Source of the DNA: Sphingobacteriales bacterium 46-32
Lineage (GTDB): Bacteria > Bacteroidota > Bacteroidia > Chitinophagales > Chitinophagaceae
Length of the DNA: 64,000 bases
NCBI GenBank assembly: GCA_001898485.1
Contig: MKTY01000014.1
Span: forward strand, 1-64,000
Reading direction: 5' to 3'
Part shown: positions 43,501 to 50,853 of the stretch, in pieces
Numbering within the stretch: the stretch's first letter is position 1
Layout: each line of letters opens with the position of its first letter
The notes under the pieces: generated by a model
Seen by the model: only the letters and a program-made list of their open reading frames with translations
Database searches by the model: none
What the model was told of the DNA's origin: nothing
Made by a program: the position numbers and the translations under genes

Positions 43501-43665
43501 TTGCGTCACGATGATGATCTGTGTGTTGGTAACGTCGGGAAATGCTTCGATTGGTGTGCGGATAAAACTCACTACCCCGGCAATGATGAGCACCAGGGTC
43601 ATGAAGAAAACGAAGAATTTATTCTTCAATGAAAAGGCAACAATGTTCCGGATAAATTTATTCAT
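40561..43665 (-). CDS. CusA/CzcA-type RND heavy-metal efflux pump
   Basis: This 1034-residue inner-membrane proton antiporter pumps metal ions from the periplasm or cytoplasm through a tripartite channel. It has twelve spans with two large periplasmic loops. Hallmarks are FIRTPIEAFPDVTN at the start, the TM4 acidic motif DFGIIIDGAVVMVEG and the FLGSEFLPELNEGALWV block. The acidic TM4 residues belong to the heavy-metal (HME) class, but the motif does not firmly separate Cu/Ag from Co/Zn/Cd. It is the last gene of the leftward operon TolC-adaptor-pump. Confidence 0.95.
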   Translation of the reverse strand: MNKFIRNIVAFSLKNKFFVFFMTLVLIIAGVVSFIRTPIEAFPDVTNTQIIIVTQWPGRSAEEIERFVTRPTEVAMNSVQRKTNVRSISMFGLSVMKIIFEDDVDDFFARQQVNNLLRNVSLPEGVEPEVQPPYGPTGEIFRYVLRSPHRNSRELLTIQNWTIDRQLRSVPGVADVVAFGGEEKIYEIQVNPTLLQKYDITPLEVFTAVSKSNLNVGGDVIEKNNQAYVVRGIGLLDKSSDIENIIIDQNGDAPVLIRHVATVKESGLPRVGQAGLNESDDVVEGIVVMRKDENPSAVLARVKEKIAELNQQILPSDVQMETVYDRDNLMAYCTETISHNVLEGIVLVTVIVLIFMADWRTTVIVSVIIPLSLLFAFFCLRLKGMSANLISLGAIDFGIIIDGAVVMVEGMFVALAHLSHKMGMERFNKLSKLGLLKKTGGDLGKAVFFSKVIIITALIPIFTFQKVEGKMFSPLAWTLGFALLGALIYTLTLVPVLCSILLRKNVREKENFIVRFFNRSVTNAFTWCFRHKRKSLAMAFGFMAITFGSAKFLGSEFLPELNEGALWVTAELPMSTSLTESMKITKELRSKLMGFQEVNGVLSQTGRSNDGTDPNGFGFVQFQVNLKPAKEWKIKRSKDELIAAMDAQLGQLQGITFNYSQPVVDNVAEAVAGFKASNAVKIFGDDLNKLDELADEVYQNIKDIPGIKDAGILRNVGQPEISVLLDEEKMALYGVATADAQAVIEMAIGGKTATSKYEEEKKFDVRIRYSPEYRKDEEDILSLMVPTLKGNKIPLASIAEIRKITGPAFIYRDANKRFIGVKFTVRERDLGSTIQEAMAKVNKTISLPKGYSIAWAGEFENQVRATKQLSVVVPISLLAIFIILFITFGNVKDAGLILLNVPFALIGGILALHITGINFGISAGVGFIALFGICVQNGVILISVFHQNLRQKLPLAQAIREGVISRIRPVVMTALMAMLGLLPAALSTGIGSESQKPLAIAIIGGLVTATVLTLLIFPIMFWIFYRKSAVHSLT

Positions 43666-43744
43666 ACAAAAGTTTTAATGACATGGCCCATCCTGCCGGT
43701 AGCGGCGGATAATGGGTGATGTCTGTCAGGAAAGAAGACAGTGA

Positions 43745-44827
43745 TCAGTCGTTTATGGCATCATATACCAGTAGGGCATTGCGGGTGATGATCCGCTCGC
43801 CCGGTTGCAGGCCGGCGCGTACATAGGTTGTTTGCCCTGTTGTACGCAGCGGTTCGATCACGCGGGTTTCAATGCTGTCTTCGCGGTGATAGACCATTAC
43901 ATAGTTGCGGCTTTTGTCGAATACAACGGCATCGGCCGGAATGGCTGGTTTTTGTTCCCCTTCATTTCTTTTGATGTAAACAGTAGCAGCCATATCTGGT
44001 TTGAGCAGGTAACCCGGGTTGGGTAGCCGGATGCGTATTTTTAATGTGCGTGTTTCGGGATCCAGCACATTCAGTATTTTATCAATCTTACCGGAAAGCC
44101 GTTTACCCGGATAGCTGATCAATTCGACTTCGGCCGGCATGTGGAGGCTCAATTTGGGAATATCCGTTTCGTATACATTAGCCGTTACATATACCTCATC
44201 TATCTGTGCAATGGTAAAAATGCTTTCCCCAAAGCCGGCTGGCAGTTGCATATCGGCATTGATCTTTTTATCAATAATAAATCCACTGATAGGCGCTACT
44301 ACATTATAAATCGATCCTTCCCGCGCATGATAGATCGATAACACTTCGTTGATACGGCTCAGTTCGGCCTGGTTATTTTCCACTTCTTTTTGTGCCACGG
44401 CCAGGTCTCGCTCTGTATTCAGTTTGGCATCGTAAAGTTCCTGTGTGGCTTTCAGATTTTTCCTGGAAAGCAACAGATCATTTTCCGCATCCCGGCGTTG
44501 CTTTTCGAAGTCGGCCATATCGGTACTGCGGATGCTGGCCAGGCTTTGTCCCTTTTGCACATAATCGCCCAGTGATACATTGAGGCGGGTTACGAAGCCT
44601 GATACCACCGGAAATACACTGGTTATTTTGTTATCGGCAGGCGTTACTTTTCCCGAAAAACGCAATTCGCTTTGTACTGTCTGCAGGGTGGCTGTATCGA
44701 TGCTGATGCGCTGGCGCATGGTGTCGGTCAGTTGAAAACGCCCGACCGGCGTTTCTTCCTTTTTGCTCTGGCAGGCAAAGAGGCCGTAAAGGAGAAATAT
44801 CGTTCCGGTAATTTTATAGCGTGTCAT
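43745..44827 (-). CDS. RND efflux periplasmic adaptor (CusB/CzcB-like) lipoprotein
   Basis: This 360-residue membrane-fusion protein has a lipobox (LLYGLFAC, C19). A biotinyl-lipoyl-like half (SVFPVVSGFVTRLNVSLGD) flanks an alpha-helical hairpin (about 115-175), the second lipoyl half (VVAPISGFIIDKKINADMQL) follows, and beta-barrel and membrane-proximal domains complete the chain. It links the CusA-like pump downstream to the TolC-like channel upstream. No N-terminal metal-binding Met cluster of the E. coli CusB type is seen. Confidence 0.93.
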   Translation of the reverse strand: MTRYKITGTIFLLYGLFACQSKKEETPVGRFQLTDTMRQRISIDTATLQTVQSELRFSGKVTPADNKITSVFPVVSGFVTRLNVSLGDYVQKGQSLASIRSTDMADFEKQRRDAENDLLLSRKNLKATQELYDAKLNTERDLAVAQKEVENNQAELSRINEVLSIYHAREGSIYNVVAPISGFIIDKKINADMQLPAGFGESIFTIAQIDEVYVTANVYETDIPKLSLHMPAEVELISYPGKRLSGKIDKILNVLDPETRTLKIRIRLPNPGYLLKPDMAATVYIKRNEGEQKPAIPADAVVFDKSRNYVMVYHREDSIETRVIEPLRTTGQTTYVRAGLQPGERIITRNALLVYDAIND

Positions 44828-44847
44828 GGTATAAGTATTGAGTGTGA

Positions 44848-46095
44848 TTAAAGCCCGAGGGATTTGCCCACGGTAAATTCTAGCTCTTCCATAGTCAGCC
44901 GGCGTTGCTTATGCAGGCCATTGAGTTCGCGGATTGCAGCATTATAGTTTTCAAAAAAATCGAGAAACTCCAGGATGCTCATATTTCCTTTATTGAAGTT
45001 TTCGATGACGGCTCTGTTGACTGCGGGAAAGTCGCTGTTGAAGGTCTTTACTGATTGCTGGTATTCCTTCTCGGCCAGTTGGGCTCTTTGTAATACGGAG
45101 AGCACTTCTTTTTCTACGGCCGATGCGGTATAATGCTGTATGAGTTCGGCTGACTTTATCTGAGCTTTGGCCGCTTTTATGTTGCCCTGGTTTCTATTAA
45201 AGAAAGGAAGGTCAAACGAGGCACGGATAGAGTACAGGTGATTGGTGTAGCTGCCCTGCTGGTCGTATGCCGCACCGAGGGTGAGATCAGGCACAGCCAA
45301 TGCTTTCTGCAGATTATAATTCAGCTGTTGCTGTGCTAACCGGCTGCTCTGAATGAGCAGGTCGCTCCGGTTTTTACGGGCGGTGTCAACGAGGCTTTGA
45401 TAATCGGGCCACACGGCCGGGCCGGGCCAGGGAAGTTTTACCGGCACTATAACAGCGTTTGTGTCTAGCATAAGCTGCAGATTGCTGCCCGCGGCGATCG
45501 CGTCACGCATTATATTGGTGCGTTCCGTAGTGAGCTGGATCATTTCAGTTTTAAGCCGTACCGCATCTTTCAGTGATACATTACGCCGGTTAGCCTGATC
45601 GTCATAAGCGGTGATGATCTGCTGTAGCAATTCTGCCTGCTCATCATATTGGGCAACCAGTTCGTTGGCATAGGCGAGGTCATAGAACTGCTGGTGCAGC
45701 TCATATTTGAGTGTGCGCAGCAGGTCATAAAACTGCAGTTCCGCCTCCCTGGTTTCTTCCCTTGCGAGCAGTACACGCTTATTGCGTTTGCCGGCAAGTG
45801 TGATCAGCTGATCAAGGGTCCACGACTTCTGGCCGTTGCGGCCCATGTCGAGCCACTTCACGTTGCGGCCATGAACGGCGCCTTCAAAAGAGAAATTGGG
45901 ATTGTCGAACAGGCGTTGCTGTACTTCATTGGCCCGGGCGGCATCAACCTGGTAGCGCTGGGCCAGCAGTAAAAGATTTTTTTCTATAAATAATTGCTCG
46001 GCCTGGTCCATGGTCAGCCGCAGCGTATCTGCAGGTTGTGCAGATATGCAGTAACTCATGAACAGGCATGTGAGCACCAGTAAGGTTTTCATCAT
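44848..46095 (-). CDS. TolC-family outer-membrane channel (CzcC/CusC-like)
   Basis: This 415-residue protein starts from the ATG at 46095 (an in-frame ATG at 46119 would put eight extra residues before the signal peptide LLVLTCLFMSYCISAQ). Two long coiled-coil halves with the outer-efflux-protein pattern are present (LRLTMDQAEQLFIEKN; FNKGNMSILEFLDFFENYNA). It forms the exit duct of the tripartite metal pump. It is first of the three pump genes and lies 20 bases from the adaptor gene. Confidence 0.92.
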   Translation of the reverse strand: MMKTLLVLTCLFMSYCISAQPADTLRLTMDQAEQLFIEKNLLLLAQRYQVDAARANEVQQRLFDNPNFSFEGAVHGRNVKWLDMGRNGQKSWTLDQLITLAGKRNKRVLLAREETREAELQFYDLLRTLKYELHQQFYDLAYANELVAQYDEQAELLQQIITAYDDQANRRNVSLKDAVRLKTEMIQLTTERTNIMRDAIAAGSNLQLMLDTNAVIVPVKLPWPGPAVWPDYQSLVDTARKNRSDLLIQSSRLAQQQLNYNLQKALAVPDLTLGAAYDQQGSYTNHLYSIRASFDLPFFNRNQGNIKAAKAQIKSAELIQHYTASAVEKEVLSVLQRAQLAEKEYQQSVKTFNSDFPAVNRAVIENFNKGNMSILEFLDFFENYNAAIRELNGLHKQRRLTMEELEFTVGKSLGL

Positions 46096-46195
46096 GCGGG
46101 GTAAATTGGTCGCATGCACGTACTGTTTCAGCAGGCATGCGAAATGAATAATCAGCGTTGTAAAGCCGCAAATGTGTTGCGGAGAAGGGGAGTTG

Positions 46196-46597
46196 TTATG
46201 CCAGATCCGGAGGCGGTGTAAATATGGCGGTAAAGCCGTCTGGCAGATGATGACAGGTAGAAAGAAGGGTGGGCCTCAATGTGCCTGCAATCAGAAGATC
46301 GGATAGTAACTGTACTTTTTTTACAGGAAGCGAAAAGTCGAAGCTGGTAGCTTTCTTGGCGAGTTTTTGCTGTTCCGAATTCGTATCGGGCAGTTGCTGC
46401 TGCTCATCCGAAGCTTCGCTCATTACCCATTCCACGATACTTTCAATTTCATCGTACTGGGCCAGGCTGTTATGCGCATTTTCTGTGGCAAAGGAAGGAG
46501 TATCCCATTCAATCACATCAATACTGGTATTGAGGATTGAGAGAGCCATAATCCACAGCAGCGTCTGGCGCAGAAATAAAAGCATATAAGAATGCAA
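46196..46597 (-). CDS. Small exported/membrane protein at the head of the metal-efflux operon
   Basis: This 133-residue protein has one hydrophobic N-terminal segment (LLFLRQTLLWIMALSILN), an acidic Gln/Glu-rich middle (DEQQQLPDTNSEQQ) and a C-terminal tail FTAIFTPPPDLA. Short exported proteins with a proline-rich aromatic tail are often encoded just before TolC-type genes of metal pumps in Bacteroidota, so a periplasmic accessory or regulatory role is plausible. I cannot name a family with certainty. Gap to the TolC gene is about 100 bases. Confidence 0.6.
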   Translation of the reverse strand: MHSYMLLFLRQTLLWIMALSILNTSIDVIEWDTPSFATENAHNSLAQYDEIESIVEWVMSEASDEQQQLPDTNSEQQKLAKKATSFDFSLPVKKVQLLSDLLIAGTLRPTLLSTCHHLPDGFTAIFTPPPDLA

Positions 46598-46650
46598 AGA
46601 TAACGGGTAGGGGAGAGTGGAAGTATAAGGAAATGTTAAGGAGCGGAAGT

Positions 46651-46690
46651 TGATGTGCTGATTTGCTGATGTGCTGGTGTGCTAATGAGC
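46651..46690. repeat. AGCACAT-family repeat, inverted orientation
   Basis: GATGTGCTGATTTGCTGATG and TGCTGGTGTGCTAATG steps are the reverse complement of the family. With the forward copy at 46787-46823 they make an inverted pair about 100 bases apart. Confidence 0.75.
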
Positions 46691-46786
46691 AACAGCATTT
46701 AAAGTTGATTTTGAAGGTAAGTAGAAAATCTTATTCATAGCAGATAACAAGATTACCATTATTAAGCAGCGAATGTGCCCTAAATG

Positions 46787-46823
46787 CATCAGCACATCAG
46801 CACATTGGCACATTAGCACATTG
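46787..46823. repeat. AGCACAT-family repeat, forward orientation
   Basis: Four steps of CAGCACATC, CAGCACATT, GGCACATT and AGCACATTG end 2 bases before the stop codon of the leftward exported protein gene. Confidence 0.8.
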
Positions 46824-46824
46824 T

Positions 46825-47835
46825 TCAGGGTTCAATCTTCTTCTGCTGCTCCTTCCCCCGGTTTTTTTCCGATTTTTCTTCCAGTTTGCGTTCATTCCTG
46901 TTGCCACGTGCATCCAGCAATGGGTCTCCTACAGGCGGATTGCCCATGTACGGGTCGGCACCTTTCATGTCAACCTTGAAGTCAAAGGCTTTATCAATAT
47001 GTACCCATTTTCCGTTTTCCCATTTGTAGGCTTCATTGTCGCCATCGGGAACGAAAGTCCAGGGATTGTCGGGTTCATCTGATTCGGAGATCAGGTGGTC
47101 TACGAGTATCATACCCAGATCTGGCAGGTAGTTGGCCAGTACACGTGCATCTTTTTTGAATTCCAGGCGAACGCGGTTGCCTGCAGGGCGGGGTATACTG
47201 TCATTGGCATAGGAGAATAACGGACCTCCAAAAACAGGTTCGCCTTTCTGATCAAAATGAAGCACTTCAATCCATTTGCGCGTGCTGAGTGAATTATGAT
47301 TGTCGATACCGAATAAAGTATAGTAGTTGCGGTTGTTGTACTGCGTTTTAATCATGTTGTAGTACACAGCACCGATCCAGTGCAGGCGGTCGCGGGCCGA
47401 GTCCATTACATTTTCAGAAAACTCCGATACATCGCGCAATGGGTACAATTTAAGTGCACCATCGCGGGTGCGCATTTGTATGGCACCGCGCTGACGCGAA
47501 TAATGCTCGTCGTAGGTGAGGTTCCAGGTGAAAATGCGGAAGCTGCTATCGGGCGCATAGAGTTTCGAAATACCTTTTACGGAGTCAAAAGGATAATAAA
47601 AAGACTGGGGAATTTGCAGCGAACGCACCAGGATGCGGGTAAAAAAGCTGTCGGCAATCATGCGGTCTGCAGTGATGGTATCGGTGACCATGGCCCGGGC
47701 ATATCTTTTCAGGCTGTCTTCTTTTACCTGCAGCTTTTTGAGATCAGCCGCAGCAGGCTTATTCTGGGCCAGCAGGGATTGCTGAGCCAGCAAAATGCTC
47801 ATTGTCAGAAAGATAAACAGGCGAAAAAACTTCAT
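46825..47835 (-). CDS. Conserved exported protein of unknown function
   Basis: This protein has 336 residues from the ATG at 47835 (the frame is open to 47898, but the start at 47835 gives the signal peptide FFRLFIFLTMSILLAQQSLLAQ). The body is rich in aromatic and charged residues (FRIFTWNLTYDEHYSRQRGA, YYTLFGIDNHNSLSTRKWIE) and it ends in a lysine/glutamate-rich tail. I do not recognise a named domain, though proteins of this type seem conserved in Chitinophagaceae. It is separated from the heptose genes by 100 bases. Confidence 0.7.
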   Translation of the reverse strand: MKFFRLFIFLTMSILLAQQSLLAQNKPAAADLKKLQVKEDSLKRYARAMVTDTITADRMIADSFFTRILVRSLQIPQSFYYPFDSVKGISKLYAPDSSFRIFTWNLTYDEHYSRQRGAIQMRTRDGALKLYPLRDVSEFSENVMDSARDRLHWIGAVYYNMIKTQYNNRNYYTLFGIDNHNSLSTRKWIEVLHFDQKGEPVFGGPLFSYANDSIPRPAGNRVRLEFKKDARVLANYLPDLGMILVDHLISESDEPDNPWTFVPDGDNEAYKWENGKWVHIDKAFDFKVDMKGADPYMGNPPVGDPLLDARGNRNERKLEEKSEKNRGKEQQKKIEP

Positions 47836-47935
47836 TTTCACTATGCTGAGGTTATAATTACAAAGATACGAAATCGGCTTCTGGCGTCTTCCGCGCACTG
47901 CTAACGGCCGAAGCGGGATAAAATTTTATGATTTC

Positions 47936-49186
47936 TCATAAAGCTTCCACAAAATGAGCCAGATCGGGAAAAATGAGATCAATATCAGGATGGGGCAGGC
48001 GTATTTCCTTATTGGTAGTCGTTAAAAATATGGTATACATCCCTGCGTTTCGGCCAAACTGCATATCGCTGACATTGTTGCCGATCATGATACATTTGAA
48101 CGGGTCGATATCCGGAAAATCGCGGCGGGCAAGCAGTGCCATACCGGGATTTGGTTTGCGGAGCGGATCGTTGTTCTCAAGTGCAGTGGCGTAGTAAATA
48201 CCATCTATGCGTCCGCCTGCTGCCGTGATGGCCGCTTTCATCTGATTATGTATAGTGGTAAGTGTGTCTTCCGTCATCAGCCCGCGACCCACGCCACGCT
48301 GATTGGTGGCAATAAGGATGCGGCCAAATCGTGCTGCCAGTTTGCTGAAGAGTTGCGGGCCGCCGTTCATGAAATGAAATTCTTCAGGAGTGAATATATA
48401 ACTGCCCGGTTTGTCTTCATTGATCACGCCATCGCGATCAAGAAAGAGAGACCAGGTGTTGTCAATCGCCTGCAGGTCGAGCGGTGGTTGTAACAGATCG
48501 CGTCCGGCCCGTTCAAAGTCTTCGGGTATGCCAATGTCAATAAAGTAGCCATTGCTGATGGCTCCGGCGATGGTGCCGGTGCTTACCTGCTTTTCTAAAA
48601 AATCTTTTTCGAAAGAAAAACGGGTCGAAGGCCAGGGCAGTGACAGAAACCGTTTACGATTGAGGAGATAGATGCCACCGTTGATCAATCCTTCGGCATA
48701 ATATTTTTTTTCATGAAACTGTTCTACCATACCTGCACTATTGACGGTGACCACGCCATAGCGGTCAAAATTCTCCATCGGTTTCAATGCAAGCGTACAG
48801 ATGGCATCGGTTTGCTCATGCACATGCACTACATCTGTCAGGTATGTTTCAAATAATGTATCGCCATTTGCCACAAGGATATGATCGGCCTGGCTATGGG
48901 TGCAGGAGAGGAGTATGGCTCCTCCGGTGCCCAGTGGTTCACCTTCTATGGCACAGTCATAGTCAAGTGTGGGGAAATGATCGTGCAGGTAGCGTTCTAC
49001 CTCTTCGTGCATATATCCCAGCGAAAAAATGAACCGTTCCACACCCTGTGCCCGCAGGGCATTGATGACATAAAATAAAAAAGGTCTTCCTGCTACCGGT
49101 GCCAGGCATTTGGGAAGGTCAGGAACGGCTGTACGCAGGCGGGTGCCAAACCCGCCCGCCAGTATGATTGCTTCTTTGATCTGCAT
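47936..49186 (-). CDS. hddC-gmhB: Fused D-glycero-alpha-D-manno-heptose-1-phosphate guanylyltransferase / heptose-bisphosphate phosphatase
   Basis: This 416-residue fusion has an N-terminal nucleotidyltransferase (about 1-230; LAGGFGTRLRTAVPDLPKCL is the P-loop-like NTP motif) of the HddC type and a C-terminal HAD-IIIA phosphatase (about 245-416; LFLDRDGVIN with the two catalytic Asp residues, LIATNQRGVGRG, RKPNPGM) of the GmhB type. Together they would remove the 7-phosphate of heptose-1,7-bisphosphate and add GMP at C1 to give GDP-D-glycero-alpha-D-manno-heptose. The zinc-binding Cys loop usual in GmhB is missing (YYATALENNDPLRKP). The neighbours gmhA and hddA supply the earlier steps. Confidence 0.85.
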   Translation of the reverse strand: MQIKEAIILAGGFGTRLRTAVPDLPKCLAPVAGRPFLFYVINALRAQGVERFIFSLGYMHEEVERYLHDHFPTLDYDCAIEGEPLGTGGAILLSCTHSQADHILVANGDTLFETYLTDVVHVHEQTDAICTLALKPMENFDRYGVVTVNSAGMVEQFHEKKYYAEGLINGGIYLLNRKRFLSLPWPSTRFSFEKDFLEKQVSTGTIAGAISNGYFIDIGIPEDFERAGRDLLQPPLDLQAIDNTWSLFLDRDGVINEDKPGSYIFTPEEFHFMNGGPQLFSKLAARFGRILIATNQRGVGRGLMTEDTLTTIHNQMKAAITAAGGRIDGIYYATALENNDPLRKPNPGMALLARRDFPDIDPFKCIMIGNNVSDMQFGRNAGMYTIFLTTTNKEIRLPHPDIDLIFPDLAHFVEAL

Positions 49187-49194
49187 GTGCGGAT

Positions 49195-49770
49195 TTATTG
49201 AGTGAAATAAGCGGCTTCTACCAGTTGGCAGATAATATGACCCAGCAGCATATGTGCTTCCTGGATACGTGGGGTGTCTGTACTGGGTACATTGATCAGG
49301 AAATCGCTATGCGCTTTCAGCAATCCGCCTGTTTGCCCCGTAAAAGCGATGGTCACAAGTCCTTTGCTGCGCGCTGTCTCAAATGCTTTTACAATATTGG
49401 CAGAGTTGCCGGAAGTGGAGAGACCCACCAGTACATCACCTTCCTGTCCCAGTCCGTCAATGAGGCGCGCATAGATGGCGTCATAACTGTAGTCATTGGC
49501 AACAGCTGTCAGATACGATGTGTTGCAGTGTAATGCTTCGGCCGGCAGGGCTTTGCGGTCGAGATAAAAACGGCCTGAAAATTCTGCAGCCAGGTGCTGG
49601 GCATCGGCAGCGCTGCCGCCATTGCCACAGAAATAAATGCGATGATCGCGCCGGAAGGCTTCGGTGATGCGATCTGTCACTGCCTGTACGGTATTCAGCA
49701 GCTGCGCATCATTCAGGAGCTGTTGTTTTACATCAATAGAAGATTGTATGAGGTGCTGAATGCTTGTCAT
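49195..49770 (-). CDS. gmhA: Sedoheptulose-7-phosphate isomerase (SIS domain)
   Basis: This 191-residue SIS-domain protein converts sedoheptulose 7-phosphate to D-glycero-D-manno-heptose 7-phosphate, the first step of the heptose pathway. The sugar-phosphate-binding loops are YFCGNGGSAADAQHLAAEF (near 48) and LVGLSTSGNSANIVKAFETA (near 113), and RIQEAHMLLGHIICQLVE carries the GmhA-type glutamate and histidine. The length matches GmhA. It lies 8 bases upstream of the fused hddC-gmhB and 25 bases after hddA. Confidence 0.93.
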   Translation of the reverse strand: MTSIQHLIQSSIDVKQQLLNDAQLLNTVQAVTDRITEAFRRDHRIYFCGNGGSAADAQHLAAEFSGRFYLDRKALPAEALHCNTSYLTAVANDYSYDAIYARLIDGLGQEGDVLVGLSTSGNSANIVKAFETARSKGLVTIAFTGQTGGLLKAHSDFLINVPSTDTPRIQEAHMLLGHIICQLVEAAYFTQ

Positions 49771-49795
49771 GATTAAACGTTATTACAAAACAGTA

Positions 49796-50818
49796 TCAGA
49801 TAGTCCAGGTCGTGAGCCCATGCTCGGTAAACTGATAGCGCCGGTGCTGACCGTTGAAGCGGGCCAGATCCCTGATCACGCTGTACTTGGTGTTGCCCGG
49901 GCAATAAAAGATCATAAAACCGCCACCACCGGCACCGGAAATTTTGCCTCCCGTGGCGCCGGCCTTTTTCGCTGTTTCGTATATTTCTTCGATCAGCGGA
50001 TTGCTGATACCCTCCGCCATTTGTCTTTTTTGTTTGAAACCAAAGTCAAGAATCTCGCCAATTTCGTGGAGTTTACCTTTGAGCAGGGCTTCTTTCATCT
50101 GGCGGGCCTGCTCTTTGAGCAGGTGCATGGCATCGATCGAACTGCCTTTTTTCTCCGTTACATTCCTGCTTTGCTTTTCGATGATATGGGCCGACTCGCG
50201 ACTGGTTGATGTATAATACAACAACAGGTTATTCTCCAGTTCAAACAGGTACTGCTGTTTGATCCGTAAGGGATTTACGATCACTTTATCACCTTCGTAG
50301 AATTCCATATAGTTCACTCCGCCAAAAGTAGCGGCGTACTGATCCTGCCGGCCACCGGCAAGCAGCAGGTCCTGCCGTTCGATTTCGTAGGCATAATGGG
50401 CAATATCGTATTCGCCCAGCGGCAGGCGCAGCATCTCCGTAAATGCACCGATAATTGCTACTACCAGTGTGGAACTGGTACCCAGTCCTGATCCTGCCGG
50501 AGCGTCTACAAATGTAGACAGGCGAAAACCCTGGCGCGGTATTCCATAGTCGCGTTGAATACGGTTATACACTCCTTTCAACAGGTTTAAGGTGCCGTTG
50601 ATGGGCAATTGGCCGGTCCATGGATGGGTTTCGGATTCCTGGCGGTCGATCGCATCCAGTACGATGGTATCATCATTTGTGAGTTCGATGCTTGCATTGG
50701 CATACATGGAAAGCGTGGCATTGAGGATGGCGCCACCAAACTGATCGGCATAGGGGCTTACATCGGTGCCACCACCGGCCAGGCCAATACGAAGAGGGGC
50801 TTTGCTTCTGTAGATCAT
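49796..50818 (-). CDS. hddA: D-glycero-alpha-D-manno-heptose-7-phosphate kinase (GHMP family)
   Basis: This 340-residue GHMP kinase carries the N-terminal RIGLAGGGTDVSPYADQFGG, the ATP loop PAGSGLGTSSTLVVAI (near 110) and the C-terminal GGKISGAGGGGFMIFY. These match HddA, which phosphorylates heptose 7-phosphate at C1 in the alpha configuration. Presence of HddA rather than a HldE-type kinase indicates the GDP-alpha-heptose branch instead of ADP-heptose for LPS core. It sits in a gmhA/hddA/hddC-gmhB set followed by two glycosyltransferases. Confidence 0.9.
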   Translation of the reverse strand: MIYRSKAPLRIGLAGGGTDVSPYADQFGGAILNATLSMYANASIELTNDDTIVLDAIDRQESETHPWTGQLPINGTLNLLKGVYNRIQRDYGIPRQGFRLSTFVDAPAGSGLGTSSTLVVAIIGAFTEMLRLPLGEYDIAHYAYEIERQDLLLAGGRQDQYAATFGGVNYMEFYEGDKVIVNPLRIKQQYLFELENNLLLYYTSTSRESAHIIEKQSRNVTEKKGSSIDAMHLLKEQARQMKEALLKGKLHEIGEILDFGFKQKRQMAEGISNPLIEEIYETAKKAGATGGKISGAGGGGFMIFYCPGNTKYSVIRDLARFNGQHRRYQFTEHGLTTWTI

Positions 50819-50853
50819 TCCGTAAGAATTACCAGCGGCGGAATGGGGCGACT

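Noticed and set aside
42889-43632. 247-codon rightward ORF
   Set aside because: It is antisense to the CusA/CzcA-type pump gene, whose coding evidence is overwhelming.
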